Assembly (NCBI GenBank): GCA_002813285.1
Contig: PHTZ01000001.1
Location: forward strand, 4,700,585-4,764,584
Length of the DNA stretch: 64,000 bases
Source: Flavobacteriaceae bacterium MAR_2009_75
GTDB lineage: Bacteria > Bacteroidota > Bacteroidia > Flavobacteriales > Flavobacteriaceae
Direction: 5' to 3'
Part shown: positions 25,727 through 35,581 of the stretch, in pieces
Position numbering within the stretch: position 1 is the stretch's first letter
How the letters are laid out: each line of letters begins with the position of its first letter
Translations under genes and position numbers: made by a program
Notes under the pieces: generated by a model
What the model saw: the letters and a program-made list of their open reading frames with translations, nothing else
Told to the model about the DNA's origin: nothing
Database searches by the model: none

Positions 25727-26179
25727 TCAATGTTCAATTTTATGGGTATCTCGTACACTGCTAAAAGTCAGGTCGAGCAATTTCCAATCGCCACCATCTT
25801 TTTTATAGAATTCGGTCACCGTAAACTCATTTTCGACATCATTTCCCCTTACATGTGCCGTCAGTGTAATGCGGTTCCAAAGTACTGCGATGTCGTCGCC
25901 AAATGTTTCTACGGCCACGTCATGCACATCGGCATTTTTGTACCAAATACTTCCCGATTCGATGATTTCTAGTTCCCTATCCTTTTTCCAAGAACCGCTC
26001 ATGTGTACGAATTTAGATTTATCGTGGAAAAGCGTTGCAAGCTTATCCACATCCTTGTCGGCCATCCATTGCCATTTAGCTTTGGAAAGTTCTTTGATTT
26101 CTTTTTCGATAGTTCCGTTTTGCGCGAAGGATGTTGAGCTAAATAGCACTATAAACATTGTAATAATAAGTGTTCTCAT
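25727..26179 (-). CDS. Exported DUF4440 / NTF2-like (SnoaL fold) protein
   Basis: A 150-residue protein with a signal peptide (MRTLIITMFIVLFSSTSFAQ) and a single NTF2-like domain: ELSKAKWQWMADKDVDKLATLFHDKSKFVHMSG, then a beta-sheet with VLWNRITLTAHVRGNDVENEFTVTEFY and DWKLLDLTFSSVR. The frame is open 19 codons further upstream, but ATG 26179 gives the signal peptide. These small cone-shaped proteins bind ligands or catalyse simple isomerisations. It is divergent from an AraC regulator, which probably controls it. Confidence 0.87.
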   Translation of the reverse strand: MRTLIITMFIVLFSSTSFAQNGTIEKEIKELSKAKWQWMADKDVDKLATLFHDKSKFVHMSGSWKKDRELEIIESGSIWYKNADVHDVAVETFGDDIAVLWNRITLTAHVRGNDVENEFTVTEFYKKDGGDWKLLDLTFSSVRDTHKIEH

Positions 26180-26344
26180 TTGTATGATTTTAAAATTATA
26201 TACTTGCTTCTTCAAAAATACCATCATTAAAAGCAATAGGCGTACCCAAATTACGGATGTTCATACCACTATTACAGATGTGATAATGTCGATTTGATTT
26301 GCTTGAACACAATACATTATCTTTAGCTAACAATCATTTCAAGT

Positions 26345-27259
26345 ATGAAAAATATTTTGGACATCAATTCAGTCGGCGATTATCTCAATTTACGAAACCA
26401 AGAGATTTTACATCCTTTGGTGGGTTTGGTAGATTTTGAGAAGGTAAGTGATGAAAGTAAGGTCATTAAAAAATATGATGCGTTAAATTTTAATTGTTAT
26501 GCCCTGTTTCTTAAGGATGCCAAAGGGTGTAAGATGAAGTACGGGGGAAAGGCCTACGATTATGATAAAGGAACTTTGGTCTTTGTGGCCCCGGAGCAAA
26601 TGGTTGGTTTATCGTATGACGACCCCAATTTTCGTCCAAAAGGGTACGCACTCCTTTTTCACCCCGATTTACTTCTGGGTACCGAGCTGGCACGTAAAAT
26701 TGAGGATTTTAGTTTTTTCTCTTATTCCGTTAAAGAAGCTCTGCACCTATCGGCTAAAGAACGAACAGTTATTTTGAGCCTGTTGGATAAAATTCAGTAT
26801 GAGTTGGAACAGAACCTTGACAAGCATAGCAAAAAATTGATCGTGGCAAATATTGAACTGCTTTTAGATTATTGTATGCGATTCTACGACCGTCAGTTTT
26901 TGACCCGCGAAGTAGAGAACCTGACTTTCATGACTAAATTCAATGAATTGTTGAACGCATACTTTAAATCAGATAAGCCCCAAAAACACGGCACGCCCTC
27001 GGTAGGTTATTTTGCCGAACAGTTGTACCTGTCTTCCAATTACTTTGGGGATTTGGTTAAAAAAGAGACTGGAAAATCAGCTCAAGAATACATTCAGAAC
27101 AAACTTATTGAAGTAGCCAAAGAAAGGGTATTTGACCCAGCCAAATCGGTGAGTGAGATTGCTTACGAACTAGGGTTTAAATACCCCCAACATTTTAGTC
27201 GCTTGTTCAAGCAAAAAGTGGGGCATTCGCCAAAGGAATTTAGGGCCTCGATTAATTAA
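26345..27259 (+). CDS. AraC-family transcriptional regulator
   Basis: A 304-residue regulator with an N-terminal sensing region and a C-terminal AraC double helix-turn-helix (SVGYFAEQLYLSSNYFGDLVKKETGKSAQEYI, then SVSEIAYELGFKYPQHFSRLFKQKVGHSPKEFRA). It is divergent from the exported DUF4440 protein, with 165 bases between the starts. That pairing is common for AraC regulators and small stress-type enzymes. Effector unknown. Confidence 0.92.
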   Translation: MKNILDINSVGDYLNLRNQEILHPLVGLVDFEKVSDESKVIKKYDALNFNCYALFLKDAKGCKMKYGGKAYDYDKGTLVFVAPEQMVGLSYDDPNFRPKGYALLFHPDLLLGTELARKIEDFSFFSYSVKEALHLSAKERTVILSLLDKIQYELEQNLDKHSKKLIVANIELLLDYCMRFYDRQFLTREVENLTFMTKFNELLNAYFKSDKPQKHGTPSVGYFAEQLYLSSNYFGDLVKKETGKSAQEYIQNKLIEVAKERVFDPAKSVSEIAYELGFKYPQHFSRLFKQKVGHSPKEFRASIN

Positions 27260-27306
27260 TTGAGGTTAGAATCATTTAATAATATCAACTCGGCAGTTTC
27301 TTAGGC

Positions 27307-27906
27307 TTAATAATACAACCTGAAATCGAGTAATTTACAGACGTTGTAATGTCTTTGGTGTAGCTCTTCAACTACCTCGAACATATCATCATCTTCCTTA
27401 AATAAGTGAAAGAATACCTTATCTAGATTGGCACTGCTAATTCCGTTATATGCATTTCCGTAGCCAGAAATCGCTTTTGCATTGGTGACATCTAAAAAAT
27501 ACTGCGCTTCGTCTTCATCCAAATCTAAAATTTTTGCATTAGAAAAGTGTAAGATCTTTCCCTTTAATCGGCCTTCAAACAGTTCTGCGATTTCTTGTAG
27601 ATTATAGTAATAGCCATTTAGACAAATGCTATTGGCTTCACCGGCCATGACCAGATAAATAATTTCGTAATCCTTGAAATTATGGTCATCTAAGACAAGG
27701 GCATTTAAGCTGTCTTCTAATCCTTCAATAGTATCGCATGTTTTATAAATGCTTGCAATACCAAATTTCATGGCCAATTGCTCCAAATTTTGTTGTGCTT
27801 CGGTAACCTTGTCCGTCTCTATTTCTTCAACCCCTTCTAAACAATAAATGAAGTAATCTTCATCTATAAATTGTTCTTGGGGTAATTGTCGTCTTTTCTC
27901 TAGCAA
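27307..27906 (-). CDS. DUF6642-like protein of unknown function
   Basis: A 199-residue cytoplasmic protein containing YFIYCLEGVEEIE near the N-terminus, KDYEIIYLVMAGEANSICLNGYYYNLQEIAELFEGRLKGKILHFS in the middle, and YFLDVTNAKAISGYG. This pattern matches the DUF6642 family as I remember it; the name should be treated as tentative. The frame has only a TTG start at 27906, so the true N-terminus is uncertain. It converges with the AraC gene. No function is known. Confidence 0.65.
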   Translation of the reverse strand: MLEKRRQLPQEQFIDEDYFIYCLEGVEEIETDKVTEAQQNLEQLAMKFGIASIYKTCDTIEGLEDSLNALVLDDHNFKDYEIIYLVMAGEANSICLNGYYYNLQEIAELFEGRLKGKILHFSNAKILDLDEDEAQYFLDVTNAKAISGYGNAYNGISSANLDKVFFHLFKEDDDMFEVVEELHQRHYNVCKLLDFRLYY

Positions 27907-28075
27907 GCTTCTAAAATTGTGTCAAGTAAATGAGCCACAAAATTAATAGAACGCTTTTAATCTATTCGGCGTTTATATATAAAAGGAAATTCCAGCATCA
28001 TTTTTAATGAAGAGAGTCCGAAATAGTAAGTAAAGTGTTGATAGAATTGGCGCAATAATCAGGGCAGAAAATGCC

Positions 28076-28804
28076 TTAATCTTGCCTTAATTTGGAAATT
28101 ACCGTACCCACGTCTTTTTCTTCAAAACGGCCCATCATACGAAGTATAAAAGAAACTATTTTAGATTTTGGCGATGTTATGACTCTTCCTAAACCTAGTA
28201 CTGCCAAATCCATTTGGTTGATGGCATCGTTTTGATGTCCGGTACCTAATCCCCATAAAAGATTGGCATTGTACCATGATAATTCCCTGGCCTTCTGTAA
28301 ACTAAAATTGATTACTTTTTCATCTGAATTTTTACCCACAAGGTCCAATAAGAACAACATGGGCGATACGCGACTCAATCGGTCTTGCATTTCGTTCACC
28401 ATGTTAAAGAGTATGGTATTTACCTTATTGAAATCGTTTTGAATGTCGACTATCTCCTGTCCTTGCATGGCAGCACTTGCCGCCAAACCTAAATCAAGAT
28501 TAATATGCGTATTAATGCCGAGTAAAATATGCTGTAGAATAGTCAAAGGTTCGTTTTTAGATTTAAAAGCAAAATCCCAAGACTTACGTATTTTCAGGTT
28601 ATTTAGGTGTCCGCTATAAGCGTCTAAATAATAGTTGGCGAACGCAACATCAAAGATTTCCATTCGTTCGTTGTCTTCAAAGTTTCCCAATTGAACTTCA
28701 TTCAGTATTTCGGCAGTAACCCTTCTGTACAAATAAGCAAAAAAGCCCAGACGGTCGTTATTTGCGATGGCATCATCTATAATGCGATCCAGTTCATGAA
28801 GCAC
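28076..28804 (-). CDS. DUF5995-family protein
   Basis: A 242-residue all-helical protein. Diagnostic stretches are NDRLGFFAYLYRRVT, MEIFDVAFANYYLDAY, ILLGINTHINLDLGLAAS and ARELSWYNANLLW, which fit DUF5995. Conserved His and Asp residues (GINTHINLDLG) suggest a metal-binding helical bundle, but no activity is known. The start is GTG 28804; the upstream frame closes soon after without an ATG, so the N-terminus may be slightly short relative to the family. Confidence 0.8.
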   Translation of the reverse strand: MLHELDRIIDDAIANNDRLGFFAYLYRRVTAEILNEVQLGNFEDNERMEIFDVAFANYYLDAYSGHLNNLKIRKSWDFAFKSKNEPLTILQHILLGINTHINLDLGLAASAAMQGQEIVDIQNDFNKVNTILFNMVNEMQDRLSRVSPMLFLLDLVGKNSDEKVINFSLQKARELSWYNANLLWGLGTGHQNDAINQMDLAVLGLGRVITSPKSKIVSFILRMMGRFEEKDVGTVISKLRQD

Positions 28805-29114
28805 TTCTTGTATGTGGGTCGGTCGGCTAATATTGCTCGATTTTATTATTCGTTATACAATGAAATTCGAGTACTCTTTGAAGTATTGCTAATTAGAAGC
28901 CTTTCTATACCAGGTACTTTCGATACTTCAACGTACTTGCATTTAAAGATACTTATAAAACCCATACTCAAGTTTTTTGGAGGTACTAAGTTATTTACTC
29001 TCAGATATTTAATCGGTCATCTCCATTAATAGGGAGCACTAGACTCTTTCATACCGTACTGAAAACCCTGTAACTTAAAAGCCATATCAATAGATTCTTG
29101 GTATATTCGGCCGC
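28805..29114. other. Gene-free stretch between divergent DUF5995 and UvrA2 genes
   Basis: No convincing gene or repeat in these 310 bases. A TATATTCG sequence at 29102-29109, one base off the -7 consensus, lies immediately before the UvrA2 ATG, too close for a normal leader. Confidence 0.45.
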
Positions 29115-31661
29115 ATGGAGAAAAGGCATGAAGAAAGAGCGCAAAAAGAAGGTTTTGTCGCCATTAGTGGCGCAAGACAACATAACCTCAAAGATGTAAG
29201 TCTAGAAATTCCGCGTGATGCACTGGTGGTATTTACCGGCATTTCGGGTTCTGGCAAGTCCTCTCTTGCTTTTGGCACTCTATATGCCGAGGCGCAACGA
29301 AGATATCTCGAGTCCGTGTCACCTTATGCTCGTCGTCTATTTCATCAAATGCCCATACCTGAAGTTGATGAGATTGAAGGTTTGCCCCCTGCGGTTGCCT
29401 TACAGCAGCAACGCGGTTCGGGAACTACCCGCTCCTCGGTCGGTTCCGTGACTACCTTGTCGAATCTATTGCGCATGTTATATTCCCGTGCAGGCGATTA
29501 CCCGCCGAATCAGCCGATTTTATATGCGGATTCATTTTCGACCAATACTCCGGAAGGCGTTTGCCCCGAATGTCACGGACTTGGCAGGGTCTACCAAGTT
29601 ACCGAAAAGAGTATGGTGCTTAATGACACCTTAACTATTAGGGAAGGAGCGATAGACTCATGGCCCAAGGCTTGGCAGGGTAAAAATCTACGGGATATTT
29701 TAGTGACACTGGGTTATGATGTAGATACCCCCTGGAAAGACCTTCCACAGAAAGATCGTGACTGGATTTTATTTACAGACGAACAACCAAAGGTGCCGGT
29801 ATATCGAAACCTAAATAGAGAAGAACTTCAATTTGCCATCGAAAACAAACACGAACCCAGTTATATGGGTACCTATTCGGGTGCAAAAAAACTGGTGTTG
29901 CACACCTTTGCCAATACGCAAAGTTCTTTAATGAAAAAGCGTGTTTCTAAATATATGATTAGTAGCGAGTGCCCTACCTGTCATGGCAAACGCCTACGCC
30001 CAGAGTCCCTTTCCGTGACTTTTGCTGGCTATGATATTGCCGATATTTCTAGGTTACCGTTGAAAAAACTACTTGCCATCTTCACTCCTTATGGAAATGG
30101 TTCTGCGCCGGGCCTAACTGAATTGGCTAAAAGTCACAAAGAGAAAGCGCTGGTGGCACAGCGTATTGCCGAAGACCTGGTGGCAAGATTGGATGTTTTG
30201 CTGGAACTGGGGCTAGGATATTTATCATTGGAACGAAGTACACCTACCCTATCTGCCGGTGAACACCAACGTCTACGGTTAGCGACCCAGGTACGTAGCA
30301 ATCTATTTGGTGTGGTTTATGTGTTAGATGAGCCTTCTGCGGGATTGCATCCTGCGGATACCGAGGCCCTGTTAAAAACATTGGACCGGCTGAAGGCAAG
30401 CGGTAATTCCCTTTTTGTTGTGGAGCACGAATTAGATGTGGTACGCCATGCCGATTGGTTGGTAGATGTAGGTCCCGATGCTGGCGAAGGTGGTGGAGAG
30501 ATTCTTTATAGCGGACCTCCTGCCGGGTTGCAAAATATTTCAAAATCGAAAACTAGGGAGCACCTTTTTAATGACCTTCCTTTTAAAAAATCAAAACCTC
30601 GAAAGCCAACAGGATGGCTGACCTTAAACGGAATCACCAAAAACAACTTAAACAATCTTGAGGCCTCCTTCCCTTTGGGCGTGATGACATGTGTTACCGG
30701 TATTTCAGGTTCAGGGAAAAGTAGTTTGGTAAGTCAGGTCTTGGTAGAATTGATGTCCGCTCAACTAGGAAACACTATTGCTACCGAGAAAGAGGAAGAA
30801 GAGGATGACCCACTTTCACCAGAAGTAACTGCAATACAAGGCGGAGAAATCACCGTAGGTTCAGAACATCTAAAACGTATGGTCGTAGTCAACCAAAAAC
30901 CGATCGGTAGAACACCACGATCCAACTTGGCCACCTACACCGGCTTGTTCGATGTAGTAAGAAAATTGTTCTCCACTACAAAATTGGCCAAATCACGTAA
31001 GTATAAGGCCGGGCGTTTTTCTTTTAATGTAGGAAAAGGACGTTGTCCCAATTGTGAAGGCGAAGGCGCTGTCATGGTAGAGCTCTTATTTCTGCCTAGC
31101 GTTTATGCGCCCTGCCCAGTTTGTGAGGGCACACGTTATAATCCCGAAACTTTAGAGATTACCTATAATAAAAAAAATATTGCTCAGGTTCTAGGTCTGA
31201 CCGTAAACGAAGCCACAGATTTTTTTAATGAGGAAGAACGGGTAATGCGCCCCCTCAAAGTACTGCAAGAAGTAGGGTTGGGTTATTTACGCCTAGGGCA
31301 ACCCGCCACGGAACTCTCCGGTGGTGAAGCCCAGCGTATAAAATTGGCAAAAGAACTGCAGCGTCTAAACCGAGGAAAAACACTCTATATTCTAGACGAG
31401 CCAACAACCGGCTTACACCCAACTGATGTAGAAAAATTACAACTTCAATTAGCCAGATTGGTCGATGCCGGCAATACCGTAATTGTGGTGGAACATGATA
31501 TGCAAGTCATTGCAGAAAGCGATTGGGTCATAGATATGGGGCCTGGCGCTGGTGAAGAAGGAGGAAATATCGTAGTAGCGGACGTTCCGGAAAATGTGGC
31601 GAAAAACAAACAGAGCAAAACTGCACATTATCTAACGAAAATATTGAACGGTCAGTCGTAA
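29115..31661 (+). CDS. UvrA2-like excinuclease ABC protein
   Basis: An 848-residue protein with two ABC ATPase halves. Walker A motifs TGISGSGKSS occur near residues 41 and 529, ABC signatures LSAGEHQR near 380 and LSGGEAQR near 734, and paired CxxC zinc motifs in each half (CPECHG and CPTCHG; CPNCEG and CPVCEG). It is about 90 residues shorter than housekeeping UvrA (about 940), fitting the class II UvrA2 group that lacks part of the UvrB-interacting region. UvrA2 proteins are linked to DNA-damage and DNA-intercalator tolerance. It stands alone here; an acidic insert (EKEEEEDDPLS) in the second half is unusual. Confidence 0.9.
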   Translation: MEKRHEERAQKEGFVAISGARQHNLKDVSLEIPRDALVVFTGISGSGKSSLAFGTLYAEAQRRYLESVSPYARRLFHQMPIPEVDEIEGLPPAVALQQQRGSGTTRSSVGSVTTLSNLLRMLYSRAGDYPPNQPILYADSFSTNTPEGVCPECHGLGRVYQVTEKSMVLNDTLTIREGAIDSWPKAWQGKNLRDILVTLGYDVDTPWKDLPQKDRDWILFTDEQPKVPVYRNLNREELQFAIENKHEPSYMGTYSGAKKLVLHTFANTQSSLMKKRVSKYMISSECPTCHGKRLRPESLSVTFAGYDIADISRLPLKKLLAIFTPYGNGSAPGLTELAKSHKEKALVAQRIAEDLVARLDVLLELGLGYLSLERSTPTLSAGEHQRLRLATQVRSNLFGVVYVLDEPSAGLHPADTEALLKTLDRLKASGNSLFVVEHELDVVRHADWLVDVGPDAGEGGGEILYSGPPAGLQNISKSKTREHLFNDLPFKKSKPRKPTGWLTLNGITKNNLNNLEASFPLGVMTCVTGISGSGKSSLVSQVLVELMSAQLGNTIATEKEEEEDDPLSPEVTAIQGGEITVGSEHLKRMVVVNQKPIGRTPRSNLATYTGLFDVVRKLFSTTKLAKSRKYKAGRFSFNVGKGRCPNCEGEGAVMVELLFLPSVYAPCPVCEGTRYNPETLEITYNKKNIAQVLGLTVNEATDFFNEEERVMRPLKVLQEVGLGYLRLGQPATELSGGEAQRIKLAKELQRLNRGKTLYILDEPTTGLHPTDVEKLQLQLARLVDAGNTVIVVEHDMQVIAESDWVIDMGPGAGEEGGNIVVADVPENVAKNKQSKTAHYLTKILNGQS

Positions 31662-31774
31662 CGGATAAGATTCTTTCGTTCTTAAGGTTTTTGAAAAATG
31701 CTTTACCAATATTTTTAATATGGTAGGTATCAGAACACTTTTTTAGATAAAATGTATTTAGGATTCTTTTTTAG

Positions 31775-32125
31775 ATGTCATCGAAGGAAAATCTAGAATA
31801 TAATTTACTTTTACTGCCACGAGTGAAAATCGTCAAGCACAATATAGCCTTATTTTACGTTGCCTTAATTCTCTTGTTCAAGGTTGCGGGCCTGCATGCG
31901 CTTACCCATCATACCGATGAACCCGACGTTCAACATTGTGAGGTTTGTGATATTACCACTGCGGTCAATTTCATTCCTCTTCTAGAAGCGGAGCATCCGG
32001 TTATACCGCAAAAGGAAACCTTTTTTTACGAGAAAAAACTTAGCCAGAATACATTATGTCTTTTTCTTGGCAACAGACACCTAGAAAGTTACCTCTTTAC
32101 TAGGCCTCCTCCATCATTGTTATAG
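31775..32125 (+). CDS. Small His/Cys-rich membrane-anchored protein
   Basis: A 116-residue protein with one hydrophobic helix (IALFYVALILLFKVAGLHAL) followed by a short potential metal-binding segment: HALTHHTDEPDVQHCEVCD contains four His and a CxxC pair. The layout (membrane helix, HxxHH, CxxC) resembles small periplasmic metal-responsive proteins. I know no family name. It lies upstream of the ABC/TonB operon, separated by 250 bases full of hairpins. A metal-related role shared with that operon is inferred. Confidence 0.6.
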   Translation: MSSKENLEYNLLLLPRVKIVKHNIALFYVALILLFKVAGLHALTHHTDEPDVQHCEVCDITTAVNFIPLLEAEHPVIPQKETFFYEKKLSQNTLCLFLGNRHLESYLFTRPPPSLL

Positions 32126-32144
32126 TCCATATTTTAGGTTGTAC

Positions 32145-32279
32145 TATCCCGTATTCAAGGGATACTACACCTCGTGCTCAAGTTATTTTGACTTGAAAGG
32201 TCTCTAATCGTATTTAGAGATTTTCAAGACATGGCTTGTGTATAGCTACGCTATGGGCACCAACCCTACTCCAAGGGTT
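32145..32279 (+). other. Array of RNA hairpins in the leader of the ABC/TonB operon
   Basis: Between the small His/Cys protein and the ABC ATPase several stems occur in series: TATCCC/GGGATA (32145-32150 and 32159-32164), TCAAGT/ACTTGA (32178-32183 and 32191-32196), a long stem CTTGAAA-TCTCTA with TAGAGA-TTTCAAG (32192-32206 and 32215-32228; it competes with the previous one), and AACCCT/AGGGTT (32262-32267 and 32274-32279). No T run follows. The overlap of two alternative stems suggests a switchable leader or a small RNA. Confidence 0.5.
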
Positions 32280-32376
32280 ATACTTCAATAGAGCCAAATA
32301 CGCATTTATCGTAAACAACATCGATGAATAGCAGTATTTGCAATACTATCATCCACTAATAAATCATATTATTTTC

Positions 32377-33066
32377 ATGCTAAGAGCAGTAAACATCACC
32401 AAATCATATAATGGAAAAGCGGCTTTGAAAGACGTTTCTTTTAAAGTTTCAAAAGGCGAAATTTTTTGTCTATTGGGCCAGAACGGTGCGGGAAAGACCA
32501 CCACCATCAATATCTTTTTAGGGTTTATTAAAAAGGATGGCGGCCAAGCCTTCGTAGGCGATAAAGAAGTAGGCAAAGACGACACCAATCAGCTAACGGC
32601 CTATATACCCGAAACAGTACAATTGTACGGAAATCTGACCGGTATAGAAAACCTTGATTTCTTTAGCCGCTTAGCCGGTTTTACGTATTCAGTACCGGAG
32701 TTAGAGCACTTTCTTACTAAAACCGGATTACAGGAAGATGCACAGCATAAAAGGCTCTCTTCGTATTCTAAGGGTATGCGTCAAAAGGTTGGTATTGCCG
32801 TTGCACTTGCCAAGAACGCGGAAGTCATTTTTATGGATGAGCCCACTTCTGGCCTAGACCCTAAAGCGACAGCTGAATTCACTAAAATTTGTAAAGAACT
32901 GGCCGTAATGGGCAAGGTCATCTTCATGGCTACCCATGATATTTTCAATGCGGTAGAATTGGGTACCACCATTGGTATTATGAAAGAAGGGGTCTTGGCC
33001 CAGCAGTTAAAGGCCAGTGATATTGACGCCAACGAACTGAACCAACTTTATTTAGAAACTATTTAA
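32377..33066 (+). CDS. ABC transporter ATP-binding protein (ABC-2 / NosF-like)
   Basis: A 229-residue ATPase with Walker A GQNGAGKTTT, a Q-loop, signature region LSSYSKGMRQKVGIAVALA, Walker B VIFMDEPTSGLDP and switch His in ATHDIF. ATG 32377 gives the normal start (MLRAVNITKSYNGKAAL); the frame is open 13 codons further up. It is followed after five bases by the TonB receptor and then by two DUF3526 permeases, which complete the transporter. Placement of an outer-membrane receptor between ATPase and permeases shows that they form one system. Confidence 0.92.
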   Translation: MLRAVNITKSYNGKAALKDVSFKVSKGEIFCLLGQNGAGKTTTINIFLGFIKKDGGQAFVGDKEVGKDDTNQLTAYIPETVQLYGNLTGIENLDFFSRLAGFTYSVPELEHFLTKTGLQEDAQHKRLSSYSKGMRQKVGIAVALAKNAEVIFMDEPTSGLDPKATAEFTKICKELAVMGKVIFMATHDIFNAVELGTTIGIMKEGVLAQQLKASDIDANELNQLYLETI

Positions 33067-33071
33067 AACAG

Positions 33072-35579
33072 ATGAAAAACTATATAAAAGTCATACTGAT
33101 GCTATTGGTATGCAATGCAACATTTGCCCAAATTTCAGTAAAAGGTAAAGTTACGGATAACGACGGCGCCCCAATTTTGGGCGCAACCCTCTCCTATTCC
33201 GATAAAAATTCTGGCACAAAAGGAGGTACGATTACAGAGGAAAACGGAAATTTCAGTTGGGCTCTTGCATCTACAGGAAACTACCAGATTACCGTAAGTT
33301 ATATCGGTATGAAATCGCTCAGTTTTCAAAAATCGTTCAATCAATTGAAAGATTATGATTTGGGTACTTTAAAACTTCAAGAAAATGTAGAGCAACTACA
33401 GTCTGTTGAAGTAATCGGCAGGGCGAGAAACGATTACAATAGCGATTATTCTTTTTCGGCGACCAAAGTAGCGATCAAGAACAAAGAACTACCGCAAGCG
33501 ATTTCTACGGTTACCAAAGAACTTATTGCCGATCGGCAGGCATTTAAACTAGCGGATGCGGTAAAAGTGGTGAGCGGTGTTACTCCTTCCAGCGTGTATA
33601 ACCAATACAATATTCGGGGCATTAGCCAAAACGAAGAAGGGCAAATCATTAATGGATTACGTACCAGGCAGTTCTATTTTCTTCAACCGTTAACCACCAA
33701 TATTGAAAAAGTAGAGGTAATAAAAGGGCCTGCCAGTGCTAGTTTTGCAAGTGTCGACCCAGGCGGAAGCATCAACTTGGTTACCAAAAAACCATTAAAG
33801 GAAGACCGCAAAGAGGTTTCCTTTGCCGTTGGCAGTTTTAGTACTATTCGCGGGGCATTAGATTTCACAGGCCCCTTGAACGAAGATAAAACGTTGCTGT
33901 ATCGTTTTAATGCAGCATATGAAGAGGCGGGTTCGTATCGCGATCTGATCCAAAATAAATCTATTCTAATTTCTCCTTCTTTCAGCTATTTGCCCAATGA
34001 CAAAACGGCCATAAATGTTGAAATGATCTATAACGATATGAATGGTTTTCTAGACCGTGGCCAACCCATTTTCGGGGCAATAGACGGGGTCACCTCTTTG
34101 ACCAGTACACCTATTAGCCTCAATCTTGGTGCACCGAACGATTATTTCAATTCAAAAGAATTTATGCTGACCGGAAGTTTATCTCACAAGTTTACAGATG
34201 CCATCAGTTTCAATACGGCATACATGAAACAAACGTGGAAAGAAGATTTGGAAGAACACCGGTCCGTTTCGGCATTTGGGGTAGATATCGATGGAAACGA
34301 AATTCCCAGTCTGGCGGCTATGCGCTTCGTACAACGTAAGCAAAATTGGATGATAGACAACCTAAATGCTTATTTCAATTTTGATTTTAAAACAGGCAGT
34401 TTATCCCATAAATTCTTGGTGGGCTACGATTTACACTATTGGAAAAAACAAGTTGGCGGCGGTCAAAACTCCGCAAGAGGTTATTTGTTGAACGACGGAA
34501 GCGTTACCAATTCTTTTGATGCGACCAACGCGGCAGCCTATCAGACTACTACATATAACGGACTTACCATTCCTTTACCCAACGTGCCGCATTTTAATTT
34601 GGAAAATCCGGATTATGCCATTCGAATTTCCGAAGATTACACGTTTAATTCTTTGTTCGCCATTCCACCCGCATTGACCACCAGTAATGCCGTGTACGTT
34701 CAAGAGCAACTAAAATGGAAAAAAATCAGCCTGATTTTGGGCTTGCGCAGCGAGTGGTTTGAAGACATCACGAATTATGATACGAACAATGAATTGACAT
34801 TTACCAATTCTAAAGTGATACCAAGAATTGGTTTGACTTATGAGTTAAATGATGCCGTAAACGTTTACGCAACTTATTTGGAAGGGTTTCAACCACAATC
34901 GAACACGGTTACCTTATTACCGAGTACAGGGCAATTTTTTTGGTCCGACGATTCTGCCTCACAGTTTGACCCACTTCTTTCTGACCTAACGGAATTTGGT
35001 GTAAAGGCCGACTTGTTCAAAAAGCACATCAAGCTGAATATGGCGGTTTATGAAATCAACCAGAAGAATATTTTGATGAGCGCGAACGATCCTGCAAACC
35101 CTGATTTACTTACGCAGCGCGGCGCTGACCGTTCTCGTGGCTTTGAGATGGATATTGCCGGCTATTTGCTTCCCAATTGGCAAATAAACGCCTCTTACAG
35201 TTATATCGATGCAGAGATAATCAGTGATGCCAATGATGCATTGATAGGTCTACGTAAAGAGAATACCCCCAAACATAGTGGTAATATTTGGACACGCTAC
35301 AACTTTAAACAAGGCACTACTTTAAGAGATTGGGGCATCGGCTTTGGCGTGCAGTCCCAAGGCAGTAAAATACCATGGTTCACTAGGGCTTTTGAGGTGC
35401 CTGGCTTCACCATTTTTGATGCAGCGGTTTATTACACTCCCACTGCCAGTAACCTTCAAATCGCTTTGAACGCAGGCAACCTTTTTGATAAAACCTATTG
35501 GCTAGGGGCGCAGACCTATTTGCGTTTGTTTCCTGGGGCACCTAGAAACTTTACCCTCTCGGCCACCTATAAATTTTAA
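33072..35579 (+). CDS. TonB-dependent siderophore-type receptor
   Basis: An 835-residue outer-membrane receptor: signal peptide (VILMLLVCNATFAQ), carboxypeptidase-regulatory-like domain (VKGKVTDNDGAPILGATL), plug (QYNIRGISQNEEGQIINGLRTRQFYFLQP, VEVIKGPASASFASVDPGGSINLVTKKP) and a 22-strand barrel ending LSATYKF. The plug pattern is that of TonB siderophore receptors (FhuE/FpvA type). It lies between the ABC ATPase (5 bases) and a DUF3526 permease (2 bases), so one operon is near certain. The ligand could be a ferric siderophore or another metal chelate. Confidence 0.93.
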   Translation: MKNYIKVILMLLVCNATFAQISVKGKVTDNDGAPILGATLSYSDKNSGTKGGTITEENGNFSWALASTGNYQITVSYIGMKSLSFQKSFNQLKDYDLGTLKLQENVEQLQSVEVIGRARNDYNSDYSFSATKVAIKNKELPQAISTVTKELIADRQAFKLADAVKVVSGVTPSSVYNQYNIRGISQNEEGQIINGLRTRQFYFLQPLTTNIEKVEVIKGPASASFASVDPGGSINLVTKKPLKEDRKEVSFAVGSFSTIRGALDFTGPLNEDKTLLYRFNAAYEEAGSYRDLIQNKSILISPSFSYLPNDKTAINVEMIYNDMNGFLDRGQPIFGAIDGVTSLTSTPISLNLGAPNDYFNSKEFMLTGSLSHKFTDAISFNTAYMKQTWKEDLEEHRSVSAFGVDIDGNEIPSLAAMRFVQRKQNWMIDNLNAYFNFDFKTGSLSHKFLVGYDLHYWKKQVGGGQNSARGYLLNDGSVTNSFDATNAAAYQTTTYNGLTIPLPNVPHFNLENPDYAIRISEDYTFNSLFAIPPALTTSNAVYVQEQLKWKKISLILGLRSEWFEDITNYDTNNELTFTNSKVIPRIGLTYELNDAVNVYATYLEGFQPQSNTVTLLPSTGQFFWSDDSASQFDPLLSDLTEFGVKADLFKKHIKLNMAVYEINQKNILMSANDPANPDLLTQRGADRSRGFEMDIAGYLLPNWQINASYSYIDAEIISDANDALIGLRKENTPKHSGNIWTRYNFKQGTTLRDWGIGFGVQSQGSKIPWFTRAFEVPGFTIFDAAVYYTPTASNLQIALNAGNLFDKTYWLGAQTYLRLFPGAPRNFTLSATYKF

Positions 35580-35581
35580 GT

